From assembly GCA_934553255.1 (NCBI GenBank), contig CAKTEZ010000005.1, forward strand, positions 1 through 64,000: a stretch of 64,000 nt of DNA, in the 5' to 3' direction. Below are positions 43,266 to 51,875 of the stretch, piece after piece. Both the position numbers and the translations under genes were made by a program. The notes beneath the pieces are model-generated. The model was given only the letters and a program-made list of their open reading frames with translations. It was not told the DNA's origin and ran no database searches. Numbering within the stretch: the stretch's first letter is position 1; every line of letters starts with the position of its first letter. This DNA is from an uncultured Oscillospiraceae bacterium. GTDB lineage: Bacteria; Bacillota; Clostridia; Oscillospirales; Oscillospiraceae.

Positions 43266-44624
43266 TTACTTCGCGGCCTCGGCAGCCTTGGCAGCCTCAG
43301 CAGCTTTTCTCTTGGCGGCGGCGTCCTTGACCTTCTGCTTGCCGGTCTTGAAGGTCTGCGTCAGGTGCAGACGGCCGGGGCAGATGTAGGCGCACGCGCC
43401 GCACTCCATGCAGTCCATGATATGGGCGGCCTCCAGCTCCTCGATCATGCCCTTCTGCTCGTACATATACATATAAAGGGGTTCGAGGTGGACGGGGCAG
43501 GCCTCCACGCAGCGGCCGCAGCGGATGCAGGTGGGATTTTCAACGGTCTTGTCCTCGTCGGCGGCGAAGGCGAGCATCGCGCCCGTACCCTTGGCAACAG
43601 GAATGTCGCAGGTGTACTGCGCCATACCCATCATCGGGCCGCCCGCGATGATCTTGAAGGTCTCGTCCTTCAGACCGCCGCAGTAATCAAACAGGCAGGA
43701 AACGGGGGTGCCGATGGGGCACTCGACGTTCTTCGGCTCGATCACGCCGGAGCCGGACACGGTGACGACCTTGCTCACAACGGGCATACCGGTCGTGATG
43801 GCGCGGAAGATGGCGATGGTCGTGTTGATGTTGAACACGGCGCAGCCGATGGCGCTGGGCAGGCCGCCGGGAGGCACCTGCTTGCCGGTGATGGCCTGGC
43901 AGAGCTGCTTTTCACCGCCCTGCGGGTAACGGCAGTGCAGCGGTACGACGACGACGGGCGCCTTGGTCTCCGCAATGACCTTGTTGAGCGCGTCGATGCC
44001 GTTCTTCTTGTTGTCCTCCACGCCGATGACGGCCTTATCCACGCCGAACATCTTCACGAGGTAGCTCGCGCCGCCGATGATCTCCTCGGTGCGCTCGAGC
44101 ATGGCGCGATGGTCGCCGGTGATGTAGGGTTCGCACTCCGCGCCGTTGATGATCACGGTCGTGACCTGGCCGATGCCGCCGGAGATCTTCACATGGGTGG
44201 GGAAGGTCGCGCCGCCCATGCCGACGATACCGGCATTCTTGACGATCTCGATCATTTCCTCAACGCTCAGGGCGTTGGGGTCTGCGGGAGCCTTGACTTC
44301 TTCGCTGACGGTGTTCTGGTAGTCGTTCTCGATCACGACGGACATCATGTCGCCGCCCATGGAATAGGGGCGCGGCTCCACGGCGACCACCTTGCCGGAC
44401 ACGCTGGCATGAATGGGGGCGCCGAGACCCTTGAACTCGCCGATCTTCTGGCCGACCTTTACCTCATCGCCGACAGACACGATGGGGGTGCACGGTGCGC
44501 CGAAGTGCATCGACATGGGAATGACCACCTGAGCGGGCGGGGGGGAGAGCTGCTCGATGGCCTTCTCATTCGTCGCGGCCTTCATGTCGTTGGGATGAAC
44601 GCCGCCAAAGAAAGCTTGTGCCAT
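43266..44624 (-). CDS. rnfC: Rnf complex subunit RnfC
   Basis: Peripheral subunit of 452 residues, the NAD(H)/FMN-binding end of the Rnf complex. N-terminal HPNDMKAAT; a Rossmann-like middle with GMGGATFPTHVK and NGAECEPYITGDHR, which are NuoF-like NADH/FMN-binding motifs; and two 4Fe-4S motifs near the C-terminus (CIRCGRCVEACP, CMECGACAYICP). An Ala/Lys-rich tail follows. ATG 44624 has GAGGTGAAG upstream; longer frames run through the promoter. First gene of the operon. Rnf couples ferredoxin oxidation to ion export and so drives ATP synthesis. Confidence 0.95.
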   Translation of the reverse strand: MAQAFFGGVHPNDMKAATNEKAIEQLSPPPAQVVIPMSMHFGAPCTPIVSVGDEVKVGQKIGEFKGLGAPIHASVSGKVVAVEPRPYSMGGDMMSVVIENDYQNTVSEEVKAPADPNALSVEEMIEIVKNAGIVGMGGATFPTHVKISGGIGQVTTVIINGAECEPYITGDHRAMLERTEEIIGGASYLVKMFGVDKAVIGVEDNKKNGIDALNKVIAETKAPVVVVPLHCRYPQGGEKQLCQAITGKQVPPGGLPSAIGCAVFNINTTIAIFRAITTGMPVVSKVVTVSGSGVIEPKNVECPIGTPVSCLFDYCGGLKDETFKIIAGGPMMGMAQYTCDIPVAKGTGAMLAFAADEDKTVENPTCIRCGRCVEACPVHLEPLYMYMYEQKGMIEELEAAHIMDCMECGACAYICPGRLHLTQTFKTGKQKVKDAAAKRKAAEAAKAAEAAK

Positions 44625-44684
44625 TGTCTTCACCTCATCTTTTACTGCTTGGGGCAATGCGCGCACTACCCCACAATTATTAGA

Positions 44685-44713
44685 ATTATACATCAACGGA
44701 CCCCTGTTGTCCA
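44685..44713 (-). promoter_or_regulatory. rnf operon promoter
   Basis: On the minus strand TGGACA (plus 44708-44713) and a perfect TATAAT (44685-44690), preceded by TG, are 17 bases apart, about 60 bases before rnfC. Confidence 0.8.
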
Positions 44714-44781
44714 GACATATCTTTTTCCAAAGTGTCGTATTTTTCACTTTCTGTCGCATTTAACGGGGATTTTACGCCCGC

Positions 44782-44810
44782 TTGACGCATTCCGCCGCGG
44801 GTGCTATACT
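44782..44810 (+). promoter_or_regulatory. Promoter of the DUF975 gene
   Basis: TTGACG (44782-44787) and TATACT (44805-44810) are 17 bases apart, 30 bases before ATG 44841. Confidence 0.75.
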
Positions 44811-44840
44811 TTTTTCACCAAAGAAAAGGAGGATGCCCTC

Positions 44841-45626
44841 ATGCCCATCCGCTCGCTCGACCGCGTCGCGATCAAGCGCGAGGCAAAAGACCTGATCTGC
44901 ACGGCGAAGGTCCCGCCCATCAAATTCACCCTGCTCTTTCTCGGCATTTCGCTCGTGCTGAGTCTGCTCGACACCGCGCTCACGAACCTGACCGGCAGCA
45001 TCGTCGGCGCCGCCTTTGCGTCCGTTTCCTTTTTCGGCATTCTCCTCAACCTGATCTCGCAGGTACTCGGCGCGGGCTACATCTGCTATTGCCTCGGTAT
45101 CCACCGCCGCGAGGAGATGCCCTATGAGAGCCTCTTCGACGGCTTCACCTTTGCCGGCAAGGTCATCGCCCTGTACATCGTCGAGGGCTTTTTTGTCGCC
45201 CTGTGGTCGATGCTTTTCGTGATCCCCGGCATCATTGCGGTCTACCGCTACTCCTTCGCCATCTGGAACCTCTGCCAGAATCCGGAGCTTGGCGTGATGG
45301 AGGCGCTTAACCGCAGCAAGCGGCAGACGATCGGCTATAAGGGTCAGCTTTTCCGGCTGCAGCTGAGCTTCTTCGGTTGGATCCTGCTTTTCGGCGTCGT
45401 TTTGGGCGTTTACGAGGCGTTGGTCATCGCCCTCATTCTCGACAGCTTCCCCGCCATTATGCTCGGCTCGCTGCTCGGCGGACTGACCTCCATGCTGGTG
45501 CAGATCTATTTTCTGCCCTACTACACGCTCTCCGAGTGCGGCTTCTACCTGCGCGCGACCCAGCCGGAGCAGCCCTCCTCCGACGGGCAGACGCGGGAGC
45601 GCAGCAGCTATGACCCTGAATTTTGA
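44841..45626 (+). CDS. DUF975 family integral membrane protein
   Basis: Protein of 261 residues with five to six membrane spans. It matches the Firmicutes DUF975 pattern: a short cytoplasmic start (REAKDLI), LLNLISQVLGAGYICYCLGI, MPYESLFDGF, FVIPGIIAVYRYSF and a conserved LNRSKRQTIGYKGQLFRLQLSF region between spans. Function unknown. AAAGGAGGATG precedes the start; the long open frame upstream is a shadow of rnfC. Single gene with its own promoter. Confidence 0.85.
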   Translation: MPIRSLDRVAIKREAKDLICTAKVPPIKFTLLFLGISLVLSLLDTALTNLTGSIVGAAFASVSFFGILLNLISQVLGAGYICYCLGIHRREEMPYESLFDGFTFAGKVIALYIVEGFFVALWSMLFVIPGIIAVYRYSFAIWNLCQNPELGVMEALNRSKRQTIGYKGQLFRLQLSFFGWILLFGVVLGVYEALVIALILDSFPAIMLGSLLGGLTSMLVQIYFLPYYTLSECGFYLRATQPEQPSSDGQTRERSSYDPEF

Positions 45627-45635
45627 GAAAACCCG

Positions 45636-45664
45636 TTTACAAGTGGTATAAAATCTGTTATACT
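45636..45664 (+). promoter_or_regulatory. Promoter of the XRE regulator and lepA
   Basis: TTTACA (45636-45641) and TATACT (45659-45664) are 17 bases apart. A second TATAAA is contained in the spacer. Confidence 0.7.
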
Positions 45665-45702
45665 CTACCGACTGTAATTTATATGAAGAAGGAAACCACA
45701 AC

Positions 45703-46395
45703 ATGAACGCTGATTTCTCCCGCACGCTGGCGCTGCTGCGTCAGGAAAAGGACATCTCCCAGCGCAAGGCGGCCGCCGATCTCGGCATCTCGCAGGCGCT
45801 GCTGAGCCACTATGAAAACGGCGTCCGCGAGCCGGGTCTCGCCTTTGTGAAGAAGGCGTGCGACTACTATCATGTCTCCGCGGACTATCTGCTCGGCCGC
45901 ACACTCGACCGCGACGGCGGGCTGATCGACTGCGAGGAGTTGTACGATTCCAGCGACGAGAAGGGCAGCCTGCGCGGCAGCATCGCCGCCACGCTGCAAA
46001 AGAAGCTGCTGGTCAACACGCTCAGCCTGCTCTTTGAGCTGCTCGGCAAGACGAACAGCCGCGAGGCCATCGCCGCGGCGGGACAGTATCTCGGCGCGGC
46101 GGTCTACCCGCTCTACCGCACCCTGCACCGCGCCGCGGGGGAGAAGGACGCCTTTTTCGCGCTCGACGCGGCGGCATTCTCCGCCGGTGCGAGCGATGCC
46201 GCGATGCTGCAAAGCCGCACAGCCTACCGCCGCGCGCTCGACGCGCACGCCGCCGAGGGCGGCGCATTCCCCGCGATGGACGCGGAAATGCTCAGCGCCG
46301 CCTACCCGGGTCTTGCCCAAAGCGTAACGCAGGTGCTGCACACCGCCGACGAGCAGGCCAATAAATTGATCGCTCAGACGCCCTCTTCCCATTAA
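45703..46395 (+). CDS. XRE-family transcriptional regulator
   Basis: Regulator of 230 residues. The N-terminal helix-turn-helix (about 5-65) has KDISQRKAAADLGISQALLSHYENG, and ends in DYYHVSADYLLGR, the usual XRE exit motif. The remaining 160 residues are helical and of unknown function, probably ligand binding or oligomerisation. It is 21 bases upstream of lepA and probably co-transcribed. The target is not visible. Confidence 0.85.
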   Translation: MNADFSRTLALLRQEKDISQRKAAADLGISQALLSHYENGVREPGLAFVKKACDYYHVSADYLLGRTLDRDGGLIDCEELYDSSDEKGSLRGSIAATLQKKLLVNTLSLLFELLGKTNSREAIAAAGQYLGAAVYPLYRTLHRAAGEKDAFFALDAAAFSAGASDAAMLQSRTAYRRALDAHAAEGGAFPAMDAEMLSAAYPGLAQSVTQVLHTADEQANKLIAQTPSSH

Positions 46396-46416
46396 CACCA
46401 TGCAGGAGCAACCGCT

Positions 46417-48219
46417 ATGAACGAAAAGAACATCCGCAACTTCTCCATCATCGCGCACATCGACCACGGCAAGTCCACGCTGGCGGACCGGCTGCTGGAG
46501 AAGTGCAACGCCGTCTCCGCGCGCGAGATGGAGGACCAGATCCTCGACAATATGGACCTCGAGCGCGAGCGCGGCATTACCATCAAGGCCCGCGCCGTCA
46601 CCTTCGACTACACCGCGCAGGACGGACAGGTCTATACGCTCAACCTCATCGACACCCCGGGCCATGTGGACTTCAACTACGAGGTCTCCCGTTCCCTCGC
46701 CGCCTGCGAGGGCGCGCTGCTCATCGTGGACGCCTCGCAGGGCATCGAGGCGCAGACGCTGGCCAACACCTATCTCGCGATGGAGCATGACCTCGAGATC
46801 CGTCCCGTCATCAACAAGATCGACCTGCCCGCCGCCGACCCCAAGCGCGTGAAGGAGGAGATCGAGAATATCCTTGCCATTCCCGCCGAGGACGCGCCGG
46901 AAATTTCCGCCAAGCTCGGCATCAACATCGACGCGGTGCTTGAGGACATCGTCCGCAATCTGCCCGCGCCCAAGGGCGACCCGAACGCCCCGCTCAAGGC
47001 GCTCATCTTCGACAGCTATTACGACGCCTACCGCGGCGTGATCGTCTATATGCGCCTCAAGGACGGCGCCATCAAGCCCGGCATGGAGATCAAGATGATG
47101 GCGACCGGCGCGACCTTCAAGGTGCTGGAATGCGGTCTGATGCGTCCGCTGGGGCTGGAGCCGACCAAGCAGCTCGAGGCCGGTCAGGTCGGCTACTTTA
47201 CCGCCAGCATCAAGGATGTGCATGAAACGCAGATCGGCGATACCGTCACCGGCGCGGACGATCCCGCGCTCGAGCCGCTGCCCGGCTACCGCAAGGTGCG
47301 CTCGATGGTCTACTGCGGCATCTACACCGAGGACGGCAGCAAATACCCCGATCTGCGCGACGCGCTGGAAAAGCTCCAGCTCAACGACGCAAGCCTGACC
47401 TTCGAGCCGGAAAGCTCCGTCGCCCTCGGCTTCGGCTTCCGCTGCGGCTTCCTTGGGATGCTGCACATGGAGGTCATTCAGGAGCGTCTGGAGCGCGAGT
47501 TTGACCTTGACCTCGTCACCACGCTCCCAAGCGTCATTTACGAGGTCTACAAGACCGACGGCACGATGGTGCGCGTCGATAATCCGCACAACTACCCCGA
47601 CCCGAGCGTGATCGAGCACGCGGAGGAGCCATATGTCAAGGTCACCATCGTCACCCCGCCGGACTATGTCGGCAACATCATGCCGATGTGTCAGGAGCGC
47701 CGCGGCGAATTTAAGGATATGCAGTACCTCGACACCTACCTTGTCGAGCTGCACTACGAAATGCCGCTCAACGAGATCATCTACGATTTCTTTGACGCGC
47801 TCAAGGCCAACACCAAGGGCTACGCCTCGCTTGACTATGAGCTTTCCGGCTACCGCCGCAGCGAGCTGGTGAAGGTCGATATGCTGCTCAACGGCGACCA
47901 GGTGGACGCGCTGAGCTTCATCGCGCACAAGGATAAGGCGTATCCCCGCGCGCGCCGCCTGTGCGAAAAGCTCAAGGACAACATTCCCCGCCAGCTTTTC
48001 GAGGTTCCGGTGCAGGCCGCCATCGGCGGCCGCGTCATCGCGCGCGAAACGGTCAAGGCCATGCGTAAGGATGTGCTTGCCAAGTGCTACGGCGGCGACA
48101 TCACGCGCAAAAAGAAGCTGCTGGAAAAGCAGAAGGAAGGAAAAAAGAAGATGCGGAACCTCGGCACGGTGCAGGTGCCGACCGAGGCGTTCCTCGCCGT
48201 CCTCAAGCTGGACGAGTAA
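46417..48219 (+). CDS. lepA: Elongation factor 4 (LepA)
   Basis: Ribosome-bound translational GTPase of 600 residues that acts on stalled or mistranslocated ribosomes and during 30S biogenesis. G1 [10 protein letters not shown] near 12-21, G2 RGITIK, G3 DTPGHVDF, G4 NKIDLP; the C-terminal LepA-specific domain carries [23 protein letters not shown] in pieces (conserved basic segment). Full length and in-frame. Confidence 0.97.
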   Translation: MNEKNIRNFSIIAHIDHGKSTLADRLLEKCNAVSAREMEDQILDNMDLERERGITIKARAVTFDYTAQDGQVYTLNLIDTPGHVDFNYEVSRSLAACEGALLIVDASQGIEAQTLANTYLAMEHDLEIRPVINKIDLPAADPKRVKEEIENILAIPAEDAPEISAKLGINIDAVLEDIVRNLPAPKGDPNAPLKALIFDSYYDAYRGVIVYMRLKDGAIKPGMEIKMMATGATFKVLECGLMRPLGLEPTKQLEAGQVGYFTASIKDVHETQIGDTVTGADDPALEPLPGYRKVRSMVYCGIYTEDGSKYPDLRDALEKLQLNDASLTFEPESSVALGFGFRCGFLGMLHMEVIQERLEREFDLDLVTTLPSVIYEVYKTDGTMVRVDNPHNYPDPSVIEHAEEPYVKVTIVTPPDYVGNIMPMCQERRGEFKDMQYLDTYLVELHYEMPLNEIIYDFFDALKANTKGYASLDYELSGYRRSELVKVDMLLNGDQVDALSFIAHKDKAYPRARRLCEKLKDNIPRQLFEVPVQAAIGGRVIARETVKAMRKDVLAKCYGGDITRKKKLLEKQKEGKKKMRNLGTVQVPTEAFLAVLKLDE

Positions 48220-48243
48220 ATTTTTGGATTGGGGGGCATTTTC

Positions 48244-49263
48244 ATGCTTTTGGAGCATTATGTCAGCGCCATGCCCTGCTGGAAGGGCCGCGTGGACAGC
48301 GACACGGATTACGACGCCTTCCGCTGGCACCAATGGGTACAGCCGCTCGACCTCAACGACGGCGGCGCGCCGTTCGACGGGGCGCTCGGCTTCGCCTTCG
48401 TCGGCTTTTGCAGCGATAAGGGCGTGGCGCGCAACAAGGGGCGCACCGGCACGGCGCTCGCGCCGGACTTCGTGCGCGGCCAGATGTCGAACCTGCCCTG
48501 CACCTTCTCGCGGGAGGTCCGGCTCTTCGACGCGGGCGACATCGTCTGCGACGAAATTTCGCTTGAAGAGGGCCAGCGCGAGCTGGGCCTTGCGGTCGAG
48601 GAGATCCTCCGCCGCGGTCTTTTTCCCATCGTTCTCGGAGGCGGACACGAGACGACCTTCGGTCATTTTCAGGGGCAGCACAATCGCCTCAGAGACAGCG
48701 GTGAAACGCCGGAACTCGGCATCGTGAACTTTGACGCGCACTTCGACCTGCGCCCCTACGACATGGGCAATTCCTCCGGCACGATGTTCCGCCAGATCGC
48801 GGATATGTGCCGTGCGGAGGGAACGCCCTACCACTATTTCCCCATCGGCATCCAGCAGCACAGCAACACCGTGAGCCTGTTCAGGAAGGCGGAGGAACTG
48901 GGCGTAGACTATGTGCTTGCCAAGGATATTCAGGGCAGCAACATGGAGTCTATTTTAGAGCGCATGGATACCTTCCTCTACCGCTGCCGCGACGCCTACA
49001 TCACCGTCTGCACCGATGTGTTTTCCTCCGCGTTCGCGCCCGGCGTCAGCGCCCCGCAGTCGCTCGGTCTCGATCCGGAGGTGATGCTGCCGCTTTTGAA
49101 GCATGTCCTGCGTACGCGCAAGGTCCGCGGCTTCGACATCTGCGAGATCTCCCCGCGCTTCGATCAGGACAACACCACCGCCAACCTCGGCGCGGTCATT
49201 ATCTTCGCCGTCGTCAACACGCTCTGCCGCCTGAACGGTCTGGAGCATACGGCGTTTGATTGA
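48244..49263 (+). CDS. Formimidoylglutamase-like arginase-family enzyme
   Basis: Ureohydrolase-fold protein of 339 residues, closest to HutG, which hydrolyses N-formimidoyl-L-glutamate to glutamate and formamide in histidine degradation. Mn ligands: GGGHETTFGHF, NFDAHFDLRP and TDVFSSAFAPGVSAP. In the last motif the first Asp of the usual DxD is Cys (CTD). No other hut gene is in the window. ATG 48244 follows GGGGGG by seven bases; a TTG five codons earlier overlaps that site. It may be read from lepA, 24 bases upstream. Confidence 0.82.
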   Translation: MLLEHYVSAMPCWKGRVDSDTDYDAFRWHQWVQPLDLNDGGAPFDGALGFAFVGFCSDKGVARNKGRTGTALAPDFVRGQMSNLPCTFSREVRLFDAGDIVCDEISLEEGQRELGLAVEEILRRGLFPIVLGGGHETTFGHFQGQHNRLRDSGETPELGIVNFDAHFDLRPYDMGNSSGTMFRQIADMCRAEGTPYHYFPIGIQQHSNTVSLFRKAEELGVDYVLAKDIQGSNMESILERMDTFLYRCRDAYITVCTDVFSSAFAPGVSAPQSLGLDPEVMLPLLKHVLRTRKVRGFDICEISPRFDQDNTTANLGAVIIFAVVNTLCRLNGLEHTAFD

Positions 49264-49281
49264 ACCGCGGCACGGATAAAG

Positions 49282-49321
49282 AACGAGAGGCGAAAGCAGC
49301 CGCTTTCGCCTCTCGTTTTTC
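49282..49321. terminator. Strong terminator between HutG-like and PrsW-like genes
   Basis: A perfect 16-bp stem (49282-49297 against 49302-49317) with loop AGCC is followed by T5 on the plus strand. It serves the two convergent genes. Confidence 0.92.
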
Positions 49322-49329
49322 TTTCCCGC

Positions 49330-50058
49330 TCAGAAGAACAGCGGACCGCCGTCGATGTAGCGGTCGTTGCGTGAGCCGCTCCGCACCAGCTTCAGCGACA
49401 CCGTGAACAGCGCCAGCACGAACACGAGGAACACCCACTCGCAGTTGGGGTCCTCCATCGTTGCGATGAAATCGTAGACGCCGTGCAGCAGCGCCGGGAC
49501 CCACACCGCCAGCCGGCGGCAACGCGCGGAGGCGCGGTCCTCGCCGTCGCCGTCGTAGCGCTTGGCAAGGCCGTAAAATACGCCCATGAACACGCCGAAG
49601 CAGGCGTGGCCCGGCACGGCGGTCACCGCGCGCACGAGCGCGGTGCTGAGACCGTACATGGCAACATAGCCGAGATTTTCCCACAGGGCGAAGCCGAGCG
49701 AGACGAACACGGCGTACACCACGCCGTCGAACTGGCAGTTGAAAGCCGCAGAGCGCCATGTCCGGCGGCGCAGCAGGATATACTTCGCGCCCTCCTCGGA
49801 AAAGGCGACGACGCCGAAATACATGATAATGTTATAGGGCAGCGTATTTTCCGCGTAGACGCTCCCGAGCAGCGCCGAGCCAAGCTCCTCGAGCGCCATC
49901 GCGATGACCGTAGCGAACACGCCGCGCAGCACGAGCGACAGCAGCAGTCCCGACGGCTCCGGCTCCAGCCGGTCGGCGCGGTAGACGCGCACGAGCAGAA
50001 AGACCGCGGGCACGACCGCCGCGGCGATGAGGATGGGGTTCATATAAAGCAGAAACAT
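49330..50058 (-). CDS. PrsW-like intramembrane protease
   Basis: Integral membrane protein of 242 residues with about seven spans. Conserved motifs of the PrsW/PF13367 family are present: FSEEGAKYILL, DGVVYAVFVSLGFALWENLGY, HACFGVFMGVFYGLAKRY and LLHGVYDF. In Bacillus PrsW is the site-1 protease cutting the anti-sigma factor RsiW; no sigma/anti-sigma pair is near here. ATG 50058 has GAGGTG upstream. Promoter at 50090-50118. Confidence 0.85.
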   Translation of the reverse strand: MFLLYMNPILIAAAVVPAVFLLVRVYRADRLEPEPSGLLLSLVLRGVFATVIAMALEELGSALLGSVYAENTLPYNIIMYFGVVAFSEEGAKYILLRRRTWRSAAFNCQFDGVVYAVFVSLGFALWENLGYVAMYGLSTALVRAVTAVPGHACFGVFMGVFYGLAKRYDGDGEDRASARCRRLAVWVPALLHGVYDFIATMEDPNCEWVFLVFVLALFTVSLKLVRSGSRNDRYIDGGPLFF

Positions 50059-50089
50059 ACGGCACCTCGTAAGCATTTGTTTTGCGAGT

Positions 50090-50118
50090 AGGATACTCTT
50101 TTTTTCGCCGTTTGGCAA
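50090..50118 (-). promoter_or_regulatory. Promoter of the PrsW-like gene
   Basis: On the minus strand TTGCCA (plus 50113-50118) and TATCCT (50090-50095) are 17 bases apart. Confidence 0.65.
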
Positions 50119-50147
50119 CGGCCCGCGCGAAAATTTTTCGGTGCGGC

Positions 50148-50176
50148 TTGCCGTGCTGCGGCAAAACGGATATAAT
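50148..50176 (+). promoter_or_regulatory. Promoter of the azoreductase-like gene
   Basis: TTGCCG (50148-50153) and a perfect TATAAT (50171-50176) are 17 bases apart, 35 bases before the ATG. Confidence 0.75.
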
Positions 50177-50211
50177 GAGAGCGAGAAACCTTCCGACCAA
50201 AGGAGATGACC

Positions 50212-50814
50212 ATGGCACAGCTTTTGTTTGTGGACGCCTGCGTGCGCGGTGAGGCATCGCGCTCCCGCGCCCTTGCCGAGCGCTTTCTATCCGCCTACGC
50301 CGCCGCGCATCCGGAAAACGCCGTCCTTCGCCGCGACCTGATGCGCGACCGGCTCGAGCCGCAGTACCCCGAGGTATTGGCGCGGCGCGACGCGCTCGCC
50401 GCGGCAGGGAAGCTCGACGACCCGCTGTTTGCCGACGCATGGCAGTTTGCCCGCGCGGACCGCATCGTACTCGCCGCGCCGTTCTGGGAATTGTCTTTCC
50501 CCGCCGTTCTGAAGATCTACCTCGAGCGCGTTTCCATGCGCGACATCACCTTCGGCTACGAGGAGAGCGGTCTGGCCGGCCGCTGCCGCGCGGAAAAGCT
50601 GCTGCTCGTCACCACGCGCGGCGGGGACTATTCGCTGCCGGAAACGGAATGGATGGAGATGGGCGCGCGCCAGCTCAGGGCGCTGTGCGCCATGTTCGGC
50701 ATCCCGCGCTTCGAGTTGCTCTGCGCCGAGGGGCTGGACGACGAGCGGGCGGACGCGTCCGCCCGTCTGAACGACGCCTTTGCCCGCGCCGACGCGCTCG
50801 GCAGGACATTCTAA
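50212..50814 (+). CDS. FMN-dependent NADH-azoreductase / quinone reductase-like protein
   Basis: Flavodoxin-fold protein of 200 residues. The FMN phosphate loop lies in DACVRGEASRSRALA, APFWELSFPAVLKIYLERV is the family motif at 84-102, and TTRGGDYS matches the loop around the isoalloxazine. Members use NAD(P)H to reduce quinones, azo compounds or nitroaromatics, giving protection from electrophiles. ATG 50212 is six bases after GGAG; an ATG two codons earlier directly touches that site. Confidence 0.85.
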   Translation: MAQLLFVDACVRGEASRSRALAERFLSAYAAAHPENAVLRRDLMRDRLEPQYPEVLARRDALAAAGKLDDPLFADAWQFARADRIVLAAPFWELSFPAVLKIYLERVSMRDITFGYEESGLAGRCRAEKLLLVTTRGGDYSLPETEWMEMGARQLRALCAMFGIPRFELLCAEGLDDERADASARLNDAFARADALGRTF

Positions 50815-50823
50815 AAAGAGGAG

Positions 50824-50855
50824 GAGGAGAAAGCCGCGGCTTTCTCCTCTTTTTT
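50824..50855. terminator. Terminator between azoreductase-like and PfkB genes
   Basis: GAGGAGAAAGC (50824-50834) and GCTTTCTCCTC (50839-50849) pair perfectly around CGCG, followed by T6. It lies between convergent genes. Confidence 0.9.
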
Positions 50856-51811
50856 CACAGCTCCAGCGCAAGCTGCCCATGCTCCAGCCCGCTGGGGTCG
50901 ATGCCGAACTCGCTCGGCAGAAACCGCGGACAGACATTCTCCGATGTGCAGATGACCGACGCCGACAGCCGCGTGCCGATCTCGCAGGCCTCCGCCATCG
51001 TTTTGCCGTAGGTCAGACCGATGGTCACGCCCGCAAAGAACGCGTCGCCCGCGCCGGTGGTATCCTTCACATCCACCCTTTTCGCGGGACACCAGCCCTC
51101 CTCGCCGTCGATCGTGGCGTACACCGCGCCCTGCGCCCCCATCGTCACCACCATGCGCGGGATCTCCGCGCCGCGGATGCGCACGGCGAGAATGCGCTGC
51201 ATCTCCTCCGGCGTCTTGTCGTCGTAATCCTCGGAGAAAAGGATCCCCGCCTCCTGCTGGTTGCACACGAAGCAATGCGTCGAGCGGAAGAAGTCGCGCC
51301 GCTCGACGGCGATGCTCATGTTCGACACCACCGCGTACACGGGTTTTTGATATTTCTCGGCAAGGGCAAAGACCTTCTTTACGATCTCCTTGTCCGTGTC
51401 GATCTCCAGCGCGATGCTGTCGGCCTGCGCGAAGATCTCATCGCCCTTTTCCTCCAGAATATCCAGAATGGGCCGCAGGTCGGGACGGCGCGAGATCGCC
51501 GCCGTCACATCGCCGCCGTTGTCAAAGATCGCGAGCCATGTCCCCATGCCGTCCGGCGTCACGCGGATATAATCCGTGTTGACCTTGTGTGACTTGAGCT
51601 TGCGTACCACATCCGCGCCCGTGCCGGTATCGTCCACAAGACTGATGAATGTCGGCTGCAGCTCCACATTCGCAATGTCCTCCACGATGTTGCGGCTCAC
51701 GCCGCCGTGCATCTGCTCCACGCGTCCGGCGTTCCGCCCGCCGGGGATATACACATCGGAGGGATACCCCTTGATGTCCACGAACACCGCGCCCAAAACC
51801 ACAATACCCAT
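50855..51811 (-). CDS. PfkB-family carbohydrate kinase
   Basis: Ribokinase-fold kinase of 318 residues. GGVSRNIVEDIANV near 36-50 matches the PfkB entry motif, VVTMGAQGAVY precedes the phosphate-binding site, and DTTGAGDAFFAGVT near 252-265 is the anion hole with the catalytic Asp. The substrate could be a sugar or a nucleoside (adenosine kinase or pseudouridine kinase-like); sequence does not decide. ATG 51811 follows GGGAGAG. No sugar transporter is adjacent. Confidence 0.88.
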   Translation of the reverse strand: MGIVVLGAVFVDIKGYPSDVYIPGGRNAGRVEQMHGGVSRNIVEDIANVELQPTFISLVDDTGTGADVVRKLKSHKVNTDYIRVTPDGMGTWLAIFDNGGDVTAAISRRPDLRPILDILEEKGDEIFAQADSIALEIDTDKEIVKKVFALAEKYQKPVYAVVSNMSIAVERRDFFRSTHCFVCNQQEAGILFSEDYDDKTPEEMQRILAVRIRGAEIPRMVVTMGAQGAVYATIDGEEGWCPAKRVDVKDTTGAGDAFFAGVTIGLTYGKTMAEACEIGTRLSASVICTSENVCPRFLPSEFGIDPSGLEHGQLALEL

Positions 51812-51845
51812 CGCTTTCTCTCCCGTTCTTTCGTCTCTTCTCTGC

Positions 51846-51875
51846 ATCATAGCACGCCTCGGCGCATAAAATCAA
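51846..51875 (-). promoter_or_regulatory. Candidate promoter of the PfkB gene
   Basis: On the minus strand TTGATT (plus 51870-51875) and TATGAT (51846-51851) are 18 bases apart. The -35 overlaps the stop codon region of the upstream regulator. Confidence 0.5.

Noticed and set aside
45679..48861. A 1060-codon open frame on the minus strand opposite the XRE regulator, lepA and the HutG-like gene.
   Set aside because: lepA is unmistakable on the plus strand. Long antisense frames are expected in GC-rich DNA, and the translation has no recognisable domain or start signal.
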